Below are positions 7,096 through 14,263 of a stretch of 25,635 nucleotides of DNA, one piece after another. Position 1 is the stretch's first letter; the number at the start of each line of letters is the position of its first letter. Source of the stretch: a virus; the IMG/VR virus record IMGVR_UViG_3300008012_003973, positions 1 through 25,635 of that record; one strand, written 5' to 3'. A model generated the notes under the pieces. It had not been told where the DNA came from and made no database searches. It saw nothing but the letters and a program-made list of their open reading frames with translations. The position numbers and the translations under genes were made by a program.

Positions 7096-7890
7096 ATGGA
7101 CTGGCATAAACTACAACACACTCTTTTTGAAATTGAACCAACAGATAGAAATGCTGATTTAGCAAAGTTGACAGGTGCAGCTAATAGCTCCGTAGAAGCA
7201 GCGCCTACAAAAGATTATGTAAAAGAAAGTGTTGAAGTTGCGCCAGGTAGCATGCCATTGGGTATCGATAGTGTGGCTGACTTTGCTGCACTAGCAGGTG
7301 TACGTATAGATGAAACTAGAGCAGGTAAGCCAGGTGAGCAATCAAGACATGGTGGAAAAATGCCTAAAGCAAAACCTGGACGTACTAATCATCCAGATAC
7401 GGGTAAACTTGTAGGTGAAGAAGATAATGATTCTATCCTACAAAAAGGATATAAATTAGCAACTAAAGGTGCATTAGCTCCAGATTCATTTGAGAAAAAA
7501 GTTAAAGATGTTGTCGGTGGATCTGGTAAACCTAACAAGGCAGCACCTACAACTAAGGCAGATCCTGCTTTAGCAAAAAAGAAAGCAGTTAGTTGGAAAG
7601 TGTTCTTACAACAGCACACTAAACAACTACAACAAATAGCAGGTGATCCTGCAAAGAAACAAGCATTTGATCAATTTATGGCTAAAATAGGTGAAGCACA
7701 AGAAACACCAAAACCAAGAGATCCAAGTTCAAAAGATCTTGACGCACTAAGACGTAGTGGAGCAGGGGGCGCTCACAAACAGAAGAAAAAAGTTCTACCA
7801 CGTAAAGAAAAACATAAGGGCAAAGCGTATGAAAGCAGCATTAAAGAAATGTTACTACGCAAGTTAAACGAAAAGAATGAACGAACTTAA
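7096..7890 (+). CDS. Lys-rich, low-complexity putative packaged or scaffold-type protein, 264 aa
   Basis: ATG 7096 follows AGGA at 7087-7090. The N-terminus MDWHKLQHTLFE|I has an LxE site after residue 12. The body is rich in Ala, Lys and Gly with little predicted fold (AAPTTKADPALAKKKAVSW). A short helical region, KVFLQQHTKQLQQI, is followed by DPSSKDLDALRRSGAGGAHKQKKK; similar SGAxGAHKxKK tails are familiar from marine T4-like phages. The C-terminus ends in SIKEMLLRKLNE, an amphipathic helix. It overlaps the next gene by 14 bases. Function unknown. Confidence 0.65.
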   Translation: MDWHKLQHTLFEIEPTDRNADLAKLTGAANSSVEAAPTKDYVKESVEVAPGSMPLGIDSVADFAALAGVRIDETRAGKPGEQSRHGGKMPKAKPGRTNHPDTGKLVGEEDNDSILQKGYKLATKGALAPDSFEKKVKDVVGGSGKPNKAAPTTKADPALAKKKAVSWKVFLQQHTKQLQQIAGDPAKKQAFDQFMAKIGEAQETPKPRDPSSKDLDALRRSGAGGAHKQKKKVLPRKEKHKGKAYESSIKEMLLRKLNEKNERT

Positions 7891-8368
7891 TGCAAATATT
7901 AAAGACTGGATCTTAAATCATTTAAGTAAACCCAATCCAGTCTTTAATAATCTTCCTCCTTGTCCATATGCTAAAAAATCTTGGATAGAAGGAAATGTAT
8001 TGGTTAAAGAAATAAAAGATCCCGTAGCATATAATCTTAAGACAGAATTAAGTAATTATGCATATCAGTGGCCCGGTAAAGAAGTCATAATTTTTGCATT
8101 TGACCCTACCAAAATATCTGCATACGAACTTACAGAATTAGTAGAAAGTGTACAGCGAAAAGTTCTAAATAACTGGGGTCTTGTTGCGCTTGAAGATCAT
8201 CCAGACGAAGTTGAAGAAATTGACACTGTCGTTTTAAACAATGGCGAGCACGGACTTGTTCTACTACAAGAGCGTTCTAAACTAGAAGAAGCACGTAAGC
8301 ATCTTGACTCATTAGGATACTACAAGTACTGGCCTGAAGATTATAAAAAAGATGTGCAAAGTAGATGA
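7877..8368 (+). CDS. Conserved hypothetical protein, 163 aa
   Basis: Starts inside the 3' end of the previous gene and ends in an ATGA overlap with the next. Contains LPPCPYAKKSW at about residues 26-36 and an acidic, alpha/beta-like remainder (KEVIIFAFDPTKISAYEL). The PPCPxAKK motif occurs in uncharacterised proteins of phages and some proteobacteria, to my recollection. Unlike the upstream genes it has no LxE-type leader, so the CTS-like series probably ends before it. Confidence 0.65.
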   Translation: MNELNANIKDWILNHLSKPNPVFNNLPPCPYAKKSWIEGNVLVKEIKDPVAYNLKTELSNYAYQWPGKEVIIFAFDPTKISAYELTELVESVQRKVLNNWGLVALEDHPDEVEEIDTVVLNNGEHGLVLLQERSKLEEARKHLDSLGYYKYWPEDYKKDVQSR

Positions 8369-8799
8369 CTACTCGACTTAATTTACAAAAGACAAAATAT
8401 AAAACTATAGACTTTAAACTACTCGACGATTCTCACTTTACTGAATGTGAAAATATATATAAAGAGTATATAGAGTATAAAAAATTTGATAGCATTTATC
8501 CTATATACAGAGAGGACTGGACTCGAGGAACAGTGTTTGGATATTACGACAACGATGAACTAGCAGCATGGAGTTGTTATTATGTGTATCCAAGTAAAAA
8601 GATTGCTCATGCTGATCAATTTGCGTGGAATTATAAAAATCCTAAACTTAAATTAGGTTACAAAAGTTTACGTAGTGAATGTGCATACTTTAGAGAGCAA
8701 GGATTTAATTATCTTATACTAGGTGATATGTATAGTTACAAACAAGAGCTTAAAGGATTTGAAATAATTACATACAATTCACCAGGCGTATTTGAGTAA
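8365..8799 (+). CDS. Possible GNAT-like acyltransferase fold protein, 144 aa
   Basis: No signal or membrane segment. The central part (GYYDNDELAAWSCYYVYPS, then DQFAWNYKNPKLKLGYKSLR) has the look of a GNAT-type fold as in arginyl-tRNA-protein transferase or Fem-like enzymes: a strand with a self-description of environment, then a basic helix start. No acetyl-CoA P-loop (RxxGxG/A) is visible, so the call is weak. Coupled to the previous gene by ATGA and followed by a small hairpin and promoter region. Confidence 0.55.
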   Translation: MTTRLNLQKTKYKTIDFKLLDDSHFTECENIYKEYIEYKKFDSIYPIYREDWTRGTVFGYYDNDELAAWSCYYVYPSKKIAHADQFAWNYKNPKLKLGYKSLRSECAYFREQGFNYLILGDMYSYKQELKGFEIITYNSPGVFE

Positions 8800-8821
8800 T
8801 GTTAGCGCTCTAACTTATACT
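8792..8821 (+). promoter_or_regulatory. Possible sigma-70-type promoter
   Basis: TTGAGT at 8792-8797 and TATACT at 8816-8821 are separated by 18 bases. A small hairpin (GTTAG-CGCT-CTAAC, 8801-8814) lies between the boxes. The predicted leader before ATG 8838 would be only about 10 bases, with no clear ribosome binding site. Confidence 0.4.
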
Positions 8822-8837
8822 ATCAGTTAAATACGTT

Positions 8838-9035
8838 ATGTTAAGAAATGACCTTAAAGAGGAATATAGATTATTTTATATGGTCAAAGGCCATCTTAAC
8901 GCATCTCCCGAAACAGTAATAGATTGTGCCGACGGGTATTTTAAACGACTCTGGTCGGATGGTGCAGACGGAGCGCCCCTTTATGCATACTCGGAAGATT
9001 TTGAAGTACTTTGGGCAAAGATAAATAACTCATAG
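8838..9035 (+). CDS. Hypothetical protein, 65 aa
   Basis: A small acidic, soluble protein beginning MLRNDLKEEYRLFYM. No strong Shine-Dalgarno precedes ATG 8838; the upstream bases are AT-rich (GTTAAATACGTT). It may be translated from a very short leader or from an internal ATG (MVKGHLNA). No family recognised. Confidence 0.55.
   Translation: MLRNDLKEEYRLFYMVKGHLNASPETVIDCADGYFKRLWSDGADGAPLYAYSEDFEVLWAKINNS
9021..9027 (+). promoter_or_regulatory. Putative T4-type late promoter
   Basis: ATAAATA within GATAAATAAC, the same decamer found at 22298-22307. It lies 25 bases upstream of ATG 9053, whose RBS is AGGGGG at 9042-9047. Spacing matches the other two late-type motifs in this window. Confidence 0.45.
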
Positions 9036-9052
9036 CCAATAAGGGGGATCCA

Positions 9053-9271
9053 ATGGTTGCTAAACAATTTGAAAACTTAACTGAAGACGATTTGCGGTAT
9101 ATAGAACAATTACTAGGTAGTGAACTACGCAAAGAAATGGATGCAGATAAAACATGGGATTCAAAGCATCACTATCATCGCCCTTACGAAAAAACAAAGC
9201 GTATACTAAATTGTATGAACGCTGTAAAAGCCCAAAGAGATCTTACAAAAAAACTTTCCGTCAAGTGGTAA
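9053..9271 (+). CDS. Hypothetical protein, 72 aa
   Basis: Starts five bases after a strong AGGGGG RBS. The product is helical and charged (LTEDDLRYIEQLLGSELRKEMDAD in two parts: LTEDDLRYIEQLL and GSELRKEMD) with a His cluster (SKHHYHRPYEKTKR). A rho-independent terminator-like hairpin overlaps its stop codon, so it is probably the last gene of its transcript. Function unknown. Confidence 0.65.
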   Translation: MVAKQFENLTEDDLRYIEQLLGSELRKEMDADKTWDSKHHYHRPYEKTKRILNCMNAVKAQRDLTKKLSVKW

Positions 9272-9286
9272 TAACACTTGACTTTT
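9260..9286 (+). terminator. Rho-independent terminator overlapping next promoter
   Basis: GTCAAGTG (9260-9267), loop GTAATAA (9268-9274), CACTTGAC (9275-9282), then TTTT (9283-9286): a perfect 8-bp stem. The right arm contains the TTGAC of the -35 box of the promoter at 9278-9306, so terminator and promoter share bases. The stem also includes the end of the upstream coding region. Confidence 0.65.
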
Positions 9287-9306
9287 ATCCTTAATGCATA
9301 TATAAT
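9278..9306 (+). promoter_or_regulatory. Consensus sigma-70 promoter upstream of the DsbA-like gene
   Basis: TTGACT (9278-9283), 17-base spacer, TATAAT (9301-9306). The RBS AAGGAG at 9315-9320 and ATG 9328 follow. The near-consensus form suggests an early or strong host-polymerase promoter for the DsbA-like, membrane protein and polymerase genes. Confidence 0.8.
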
Positions 9307-9327
9307 AATCATATAAGGAGTATTCAT

Positions 9328-9588
9328 ATGAGTGATCGTACCTACGGGCAAGAAGAAAAAGCAAAACTAGAACGTCTAGTCAAAGAAGGCGTAACTGTTT
9401 TACAAGAAATTGAAGATCTAAACGCAGGACTTAAAGATACTGTAAAGGCAGTAGCAGAAGAATTGAACGTAAAGCCTTCTCTTATTAATAAAGCAATTAA
9501 AGTTGCAATGAAACGTGACTGGGACAAGCATCAAGACGAGTTTGAAGACTTGGAAACTATTGTTGCTACAGTTGGCGTCGACAAGTGA
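9328..9588 (+). CDS. DsbA-like double-stranded DNA-binding protein
   Basis: An 86-aa helical protein: a long first helix with coiled-coil character (EEKAKLERLVKEGVTVLQEI), then TVKAVAEELNVKPSLINKAIKVAMK, which reads as a helix-turn-helix. Size and layout resemble T4 DsbA, a small DNA-binding protein implicated at late promoters, and the homologues in marine T4-like phages. It has the strongest transcription and translation signals in the region (consensus promoter, AAGGAG RBS), fitting an abundant DNA-binding protein. The family call is by pattern memory and moderately sure. Confidence 0.65.
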   Translation: MSDRTYGQEEKAKLERLVKEGVTVLQEIEDLNAGLKDTVKAVAEELNVKPSLINKAIKVAMKRDWDKHQDEFEDLETIVATVGVDK

Positions 9589-9866
9589 TAAAGTCTGTCA
9601 TAGACTTTTGTAAAGAAAGTTACAGGCTTTCTCCTCTAGCATTTTATTGCGAAATGGTAGAAACAACAGTTTTGATTGCAGCAAGTGCTATACTTACATT
9701 TACAGTGCTTGATCCTGCAACAGAACTTTTTATTCCATTATACTTAATTGGTAGTATACTTGGTGTAGTTAGTACAGTTATTAGAAAAGCAGCATTTGCA
9801 ATTGTGCTATGTAGTTGGTTTGTTGTAATGAACTCAATTGCTATGGTGCAGTTATTCATACTGTAA
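9585..9866 (+). CDS. Phage inner-membrane protein, 93 aa
   Basis: Start is GTG 9585, overlapping the previous stop by four bases (GTGA). Two to three hydrophobic segments are visible: about residues 26-45 (TTVLIAASAILTFTVL), 48-66 (ELFIPLYLIGSILGVVSTV) and 70-92 (AFAIVLCSWFVVMNSIAM). No enzymatic motif. Similar small membrane proteins occur near replication genes of marine T4-like phages as I recall. Role unknown. Confidence 0.65.
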   Translation: MIKSVIDFCKESYRLSPLAFYCEMVETTVLIAASAILTFTVLDPATELFIPLYLIGSILGVVSTVIRKAAFAIVLCSWFVVMNSIAMVQLFIL

Positions 9867-9935
9867 TATATATTATAGAGTCGTCCACTCACGGACAGGT
9901 AGAAGGTTAGTTGGCCACAAGCAACAGGAGAATGA
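9867..9935 (+). promoter_or_regulatory. Untranslated leader of the DNA polymerase gene, possible operator
   Basis: The 69-base gap contains two small stem candidates: GTCC-actcac-GGAC (9883-9896) and GTTG-N8-CAAC (9910-9925), the latter ending directly at the AGGAG RBS (9926-9930). T4 gp43 represses its own translation by binding a hairpin next to its RBS, so an analogous operator is possible. The stems are only 4 bp, so support is weak. Confidence 0.25.
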
Positions 9936-12605
9936 ATGAGTTATGTAGACGCATTGTTTGATCGTGATCAAGATATGATCCGTGTAGTTGAACGCAAAGA
10001 CGGTAAAAGAGAATACCGCGAATATCAAGCAAAATATACATTTTATTATAAAGACCCAAGAGGCAAGTACAAGAGTGTGTACGGAGATCCTCTTAGTAGA
10101 GTTGTATGCAAGAATACAAAAGACTTTCGTAAAGAAGTAGCAATAAACAAAGGCAAGGAACTTTTTGAGAGTGATATTAATCCAATATTTCAGTCATTAT
10201 CTGAAAACTACCTCAATCAAGATGCGCCTAAACTTAATATTGCGTTCTTCGATATTGAGACTGACTTTGATCCAGAGCGTGGGTTTGCTGATCCTGCTGA
10301 TCCATTTATGCCTATTACTTCTATATCTGTATACTTACAGTGGTTAGAAACAATGGTGTGTTTAGCAGTGCCGCCAAAAACACTTACAATGGATCAAGCA
10401 AAAGCAGAACTTGAAGGTATTGAAAATGTAATGCTGTTTGAACGTGAAGGCGATATGATCGACACTTTCTTAACGCTAATCGAAGACGCTGATATTTTAA
10501 GCGGTTGGAACTCAGAAGGTTATGATATTCCGTATACTGTAAACAGAACTATGCGTGTACTAAGCAAAGATGACACTAGACGTTTTTGCTTGTGGGGACA
10601 ACTGCCTAAGAAGCGTGAATATGAAAAATACGGGAAGCAAGCAGTTACATTTGACTTAGTAGGTCGTGTACACTTAGACAGTTTAGAACTGTATCGCAAG
10701 TACACATACGAAGAACGTCACTCATATCGATTGGATGCAATTGGCGAGATCGAAGTAGGTGAAAACAAAGTGCCATATGAAGGCACACTTGATCAACTAT
10801 ATAACAATGACTTCCGTAAGTTTATTGAATATAACATTCAGGATACTGCACTACTTGACAAATTAGATAAGAAACTACGTTTTATTGATCTGTCAAACGA
10901 ACTAGCACATGCAAACACTGTTTTGCTAGCCACTACAATGGGCGCTGTTGCTGTTACAGAACAAGCTATTGTTAATGAAGCACATCACAGAGGATTACAG
11001 GTTCCTAATCGTCCAAAGCGTGATGACGAAAACACACAAGCAGCAGGTGCATATGTTGCATTTCCAAAGAAGGGATTGCACAAGTGGATTGGTTCGATGG
11101 ATTTGAACTCACTGTATCCGAGTGTGATTCGTGCATTGAATATGGCACCTGAAACAGTTGTAGGACAAATACGTCCTGAAATATCAGATGCTCGTGTAAC
11201 AGAAGACATGGGTCTAAAGAAAAAATCTTTTGCAGGCAGTTGGGAAGGGCGTTTTAGCACAGAAGAATACGAAGCAGTTATGGAGCAACGCAAGGACATT
11301 GCACTTACTATTGACTGGGAAAACGGTGGTAGTGACGTACTAAGCGGTGCTGAAATACACAAATTAATCTTTGATAGTAATCAACCTTGGATGCTTAGTT
11401 CAAACGGTACTATATTTACAACAGAGTTCGAAGGCGTTATTCCGGGTATCTTAAAACGCTGGTATAGCGAACGTAAAGACTTGCAGAAAATGCTGAAGAA
11501 AGCAAAAGACGCAGGTAACACAGCAGAGATTGAATACTGGGACAAACGTCAGTTGGTTAAGAAGATTAACTTGAACAGTTTGTATGGTGCTATTCTCAAC
11601 CCTGGGTGCCGTTTTTTCGATAAACGTATTGGGCAGTCTACTACACTAACAGGACGTACTATTGTTAAACATATGTCAGCAGAAGTAAACAAGGTCATTA
11701 CAGGCACGTATGATCATGTTGGTGAAGCAATGATATACGGCGACACTGACTCTTGTTATTTTAGTGGATATCCTACGCTTAAAAGTGAAATTGATGCAGG
11801 TAACTTGCCGTGGGACAAAGACAATGTAATCAAACTGTATGATCAGGTATGCGAAGCAGCAAATGCAACGTTTCCAGACTTTATGATGCAAGCATTTCAT
11901 TGCCCTAAAAGCCGTTCAGATGTTATTGCAGCAGCAAGAGAAATTGTAGCAGAATCCGGCTTATATATTACTAAGAAGCGTTACGCTGCACTTGTGTATG
12001 ACATAGAAGGCTTTAGAAGTGATACAGACGGAAAGCCGGGCAAAGTAAAAGCAATGGGCTTGGACTTGCGCCGTTCGGATACTCCGGTTTTTATGCAGCA
12101 GTTTTTAAGTGAGCTATTGCTTATGGTGCTTACTGATGTACCACAAAAAGAAATACTTGATAGTATTACAGAATTCCGTAAAGAATTTAGTAATCGCCCA
12201 GGTTGGGAAAAAGGTTCTCCCAAACGTGCAAATAAAGTAGGTCATTATCAACGTCTTGAAGAAAAGCAAGGCAGAGCAAATATGCCAGGACACGTTCGAG
12301 CTTCAATAAACTGGAATACACTCAAGCGTATGAACGGCGATAAATATTCGCAAGAGATAGTAGATGGTATGAAAGTTATTGTTTGTAAATTAAAACCAAA
12401 TCCGTTAGGCTATACTAGCGTTGCGTATCCAACAGATGAACTACGCTTGCCAGATTGGTTTAAGGAATTGCCATTTGATGATGATGCAATGGCAGAAACT
12501 ATTATTGACAACAAATTAGATAACTTAATTGGTGTGCTTAACTATCCATTAGAAGATACTAAACAGCATACTACGTTCGGCAGTTTGTTTGAATTTGGAG
12601 ATTAA
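9936..12605 (+). CDS. 43: Family B replicative DNA polymerase (T4 gp43-like)
   Basis: Copies the phage genome 5'-3' and proofreads. Length is 889 aa (T4 gp43 is 898). Exonuclease motif I is FFDIETDF with D106 and E108. NSEGYDIPY and YNIQDTALL are exonuclease II and III regions. Polymerase motif A is DLNSLYPSVIR with D389, motif B is KKINLNSLYGA, and motif C is YGDTDS with D603 and D605. All catalytic residues seem present, and no intein or intron interruption is seen. ATG 9936 is placed behind AGGAG at 9926-9930; ATG 9932 is out of frame. It stands alone between a membrane protein and a DUF2061-like gene, downstream of the promoter at 9278. Confidence 0.97.
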   Translation: MSYVDALFDRDQDMIRVVERKDGKREYREYQAKYTFYYKDPRGKYKSVYGDPLSRVVCKNTKDFRKEVAINKGKELFESDINPIFQSLSENYLNQDAPKLNIAFFDIETDFDPERGFADPADPFMPITSISVYLQWLETMVCLAVPPKTLTMDQAKAELEGIENVMLFEREGDMIDTFLTLIEDADILSGWNSEGYDIPYTVNRTMRVLSKDDTRRFCLWGQLPKKREYEKYGKQAVTFDLVGRVHLDSLELYRKYTYEERHSYRLDAIGEIEVGENKVPYEGTLDQLYNNDFRKFIEYNIQDTALLDKLDKKLRFIDLSNELAHANTVLLATTMGAVAVTEQAIVNEAHHRGLQVPNRPKRDDENTQAAGAYVAFPKKGLHKWIGSMDLNSLYPSVIRALNMAPETVVGQIRPEISDARVTEDMGLKKKSFAGSWEGRFSTEEYEAVMEQRKDIALTIDWENGGSDVLSGAEIHKLIFDSNQPWMLSSNGTIFTTEFEGVIPGILKRWYSERKDLQKMLKKAKDAGNTAEIEYWDKRQLVKKINLNSLYGAILNPGCRFFDKRIGQSTTLTGRTIVKHMSAEVNKVITGTYDHVGEAMIYGDTDSCYFSGYPTLKSEIDAGNLPWDKDNVIKLYDQVCEAANATFPDFMMQAFHCPKSRSDVIAAAREIVAESGLYITKKRYAALVYDIEGFRSDTDGKPGKVKAMGLDLRRSDTPVFMQQFLSELLLMVLTDVPQKEILDSITEFRKEFSNRPGWEKGSPKRANKVGHYQRLEEKQGRANMPGHVRASINWNTLKRMNGDKYSQEIVDGMKVIVCKLKPNPLGYTSVAYPTDELRLPDWFKELPFDDDAMAETIIDNKLDNLIGVLNYPLEDTKQHTTFGSLFEFGD

Positions 12606-12794
12606 ATGAATTATAGGCGTATTATAAAAACTTGCACTTGGCAACTAACTGGGCTTATTTGGTTTATGTCTTATGCATTACTAACCGGAGGTGATCTTAT
12701 GTATACATTGGGTTTATCTCTTGCAAGTATTCCAGCAGGCAGTGTTATGTTTTACTGTCATGAATGGCTTTGGGAGAGAGAAAATGGATTGTAG
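12606..12794 (+). CDS. DUF2061-like small membrane protein, 62 aa
   Basis: Starts directly after the polymerase stop. The pattern is RRIIKTCTWQLTG, a first membrane segment, the LLTGGD turn, a second hydrophobic segment, then FYCHEWLWER. It follows the DUF2061 layout (K..tWR...TGd...YylHErlW). Two membrane helices predicted. Function of the family is unknown; it recurs in phages and bacteria. Confidence 0.75.
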   Translation: MNYRRIIKTCTWQLTGLIWFMSYALLTGGDLMYTLGLSLASIPAGSVMFYCHEWLWERENGL

Positions 12795-13275
12795 CGTAAA
12801 AGATGGTGTAGCATTTATGTGGATACCAGGTAACGCAGATGATTGGCTAAAGGATAATATTTCTGAAACTGGAGATATTGTCCGTAAAGATTACAGTCAG
12901 TATGTTGTTATATTAAGAGATCCTCTAACTCGTTGGATTGATAATGTAGTAAAATATACAAGCGGTGATGTCGATCTTGAACAGCAAGTTTTAGATGATT
13001 ATGCTAATACACTAATGTATGACGATAATACTAGTTTACAAAATACGTGGATAGCAAATTTACTTCGCAAAACAAAAGCTAATATAGAATTTTACTATTA
13101 TGATAACTTAGAGTCTTTAAACAAAAAATATAATATTGCAGAAAGTCTACCCTTATCATCGTATAGTATTAGTACACTTGGAAATGACCTTGAAAATTTA
13201 TCTACATTACCGAGAATAATAAAATCAACATATAGCGAAGATTATAGATTAATTAAAGATAAACTTGGGTTTTAA
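12784..13275 (+). CDS. Possible sulfotransferase-like protein, 163 aa
   Basis: The frame is open from 12691, but that part lies inside the previous gene; ATG 12784 gives MDCSVKDGVAFMWIP, behind GGGAGAG at 12773-12779. The segment YVVILRDPLTRWIDNVVKY (about residues 39-57) resembles the RDPxxR region that contacts the 3'-phosphate of PAPS in sulfotransferases, and FMWIPGN could stand where those enzymes have the IPKTG loop. The latter lacks the expected K and T/S, so the protein may be a degenerate or unrelated relative. Confidence 0.55.
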   Translation: MDCSVKDGVAFMWIPGNADDWLKDNISETGDIVRKDYSQYVVILRDPLTRWIDNVVKYTSGDVDLEQQVLDDYANTLMYDDNTSLQNTWIANLLRKTKANIEFYYYDNLESLNKKYNIAESLPLSSYSISTLGNDLENLSTLPRIIKSTYSEDYRLIKDKLGF

Positions 13276-13550
13276 TGAAACGGTATTTTAAAAGAATATT
13301 CGTAGCATGGAGTATTTTTTGGAATACAGTGTTTGGTGGCAGAAATAATCAAACTATAAGTGCAAGGATGTGGCAAAGAAAACGTGATCGTAAATGGCAT
13401 ATTGTTCCTATTATAGATAGATTATTTTGGTGGCAAAAAGGTCATTGTCAAGACAGTTGGGTTAAATGGACAATTATTAATCACGCAATTCGTAGATACG
13501 ATAATCATATGGGTTTTGGTAAAAGGAATAAATTTCATTGGTACGAATAA
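13275..13550 (+). CDS. Small conserved phage protein, 91 aa
   Basis: ATG 13275 overlaps the preceding stop by one base. Features: a hydrophobic aromatic N-terminus (FKRIFVAWSIFWNTVFGG), then QTISARMWQRKR and a C-terminal LFWWQKGHCQDSW. The pattern (L/I)SxRxxxxR ... (H)C(Q)xS(W) recurs in small phage proteins, to my recollection, without known function. Basic and Trp-rich. Confidence 0.65.
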   Translation: MKRYFKRIFVAWSIFWNTVFGGRNNQTISARMWQRKRDRKWHIVPIIDRLFWWQKGHCQDSWVKWTIINHAIRRYDNHMGFGKRNKFHWYE

Positions 13551-13717
13551 AAGATTGGCTTACATCTACAAAAATATTTTGGCGGCTATGGTTTTGGTGG
13601 GGTATTAGACAAGCCCGCAAACATAGAATAGAAAATGAAAAGCGTTTAGCAGCAATGCCTAAACTATCACTAGAAGAGTATTGGGAAAAAATAGCAGAAG
13701 AAAGTAAAAAACAATGA
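13538..13717 (+). CDS. Possible 59-aa protein with TTG start
   Basis: The stretch between the neighbouring genes is an open frame ending TGA 13715-13717, overlapping the next start as ATGA. TTG 13538 follows AGGA at 13524-13527; the frame is closed by TAA at 13529-13531, so no earlier start exists except ATT 13532. The peptide is Trp-rich and amphipathic (TKIFWRLWFWWGIRQARKH) then ends acidic/helical (SLEEYWEKIAEESKKQ). The stop-start overlap supports translation. Confidence 0.45.
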   Translation: MVRIKDWLTSTKIFWRLWFWWGIRQARKHRIENEKRLAAMPKLSLEEYWEKIAEESKKQ

Positions 13718-14139
13718 GAATTGGTTTCACCGCATCGACCTTCGATTTACTTCACGCAGGACATGTTACTATGTTGCGTGAAGCAAAAGATCAATGCGAC
13801 TATCTTATAGTAGGATTACAAACAGATCCTAGTATAGATAGGCCTGAAAAGAACGCTCCAGTTCAAACTGTTGTTGAGCGTTATACACAATTAAATGGAA
13901 TAAAATATGTAGATGAAATAATTCCGTATAATAGTGAAAAAGATCTAGAAGATATCTTGACAATGTACACAATTCATGTTAGAATACTAGGAGAAGAGTA
14001 TAAAAATAAAACTTTCACAGGTAGATCTACTTGTGCAAAGAGAGGCATAGAACTATATTTTAACAAACGTGATCATAGATTTAGCAGCAGTGATCTAAGA
14101 GAACGTGTAACGCAACGAGGAATAAATGCCCAACGATAA
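13714..14139 (+). CDS. Cytidylyltransferase-like nucleotidyltransferase (TagD/RfaE-type)
   Basis: A 141-aa single-domain enzyme of the HxGH superfamily. Residues 5-20 read FTASTFDLLHAGHVTM with HAGH at 14-17. KNAPVQTVVERYTQL corresponds to the substrate/CTP-binding region and FSSSDLRERV near the C-terminus is the SSSxLR signature. Size and motifs match glycerol-3-phosphate cytidylyltransferase and the nucleotidyl domain of RfaE. The substrate cannot be told from sequence. Location just before phosphomannomutase, UDP-sugar dehydrogenase and epimerase genes suggests activation of a sugar or polyol phosphate. Confidence 0.85.
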   Translation: MRIGFTASTFDLLHAGHVTMLREAKDQCDYLIVGLQTDPSIDRPEKNAPVQTVVERYTQLNGIKYVDEIIPYNSEKDLEDILTMYTIHVRILGEEYKNKTFTGRSTCAKRGIELYFNKRDHRFSSSDLRERVTQRGINAQR

Positions 14140-14263
14140 TGATGTAACACTTAGTGAACTAACACAAATTCTTGCTAACACTGGTTTAGATTTTTACGTA
14201 AAGAAACAAAAAGACAATATTGTAAAAGTACACTTTATGGTAAGAAATGAAGATGACGATTAA
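14126..14263 (+). CDS. Tiny overlapping gene, 45 aa
   Basis: ATG 14126 has GAGG at 14117-14120 five bases upstream and overlaps the end of the previous gene by 14 bases; its stop overlaps the start of the phosphomannomutase gene by 17 bases. The peptide is MPNDNDVTLSELTQILA followed by a beta-like FYVKKQKDNIVKVHFMV segment, ending acidic. The good RBS and double overlap suggest a genuine small gene. No function recognised. Confidence 0.5.
   Translation: MPNDNDVTLSELTQILANTGLDFYVKKQKDNIVKVHFMVRNEDDD

Noticed and set aside
8827-8833. TTAAATA as a late promoter for the gene at 8838
   Set aside because: Only four bases separate it from the start codon, so no leader could form; the sigma-70-like boxes upstream are a better though still weak candidate.
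9883-9925. T4 gp43-type translational operator in the polymerase leader
   Set aside because: Only two 4-bp stems are visible and neither matches the known operator; kept as a low-confidence leader entry and not promoted to a finding.
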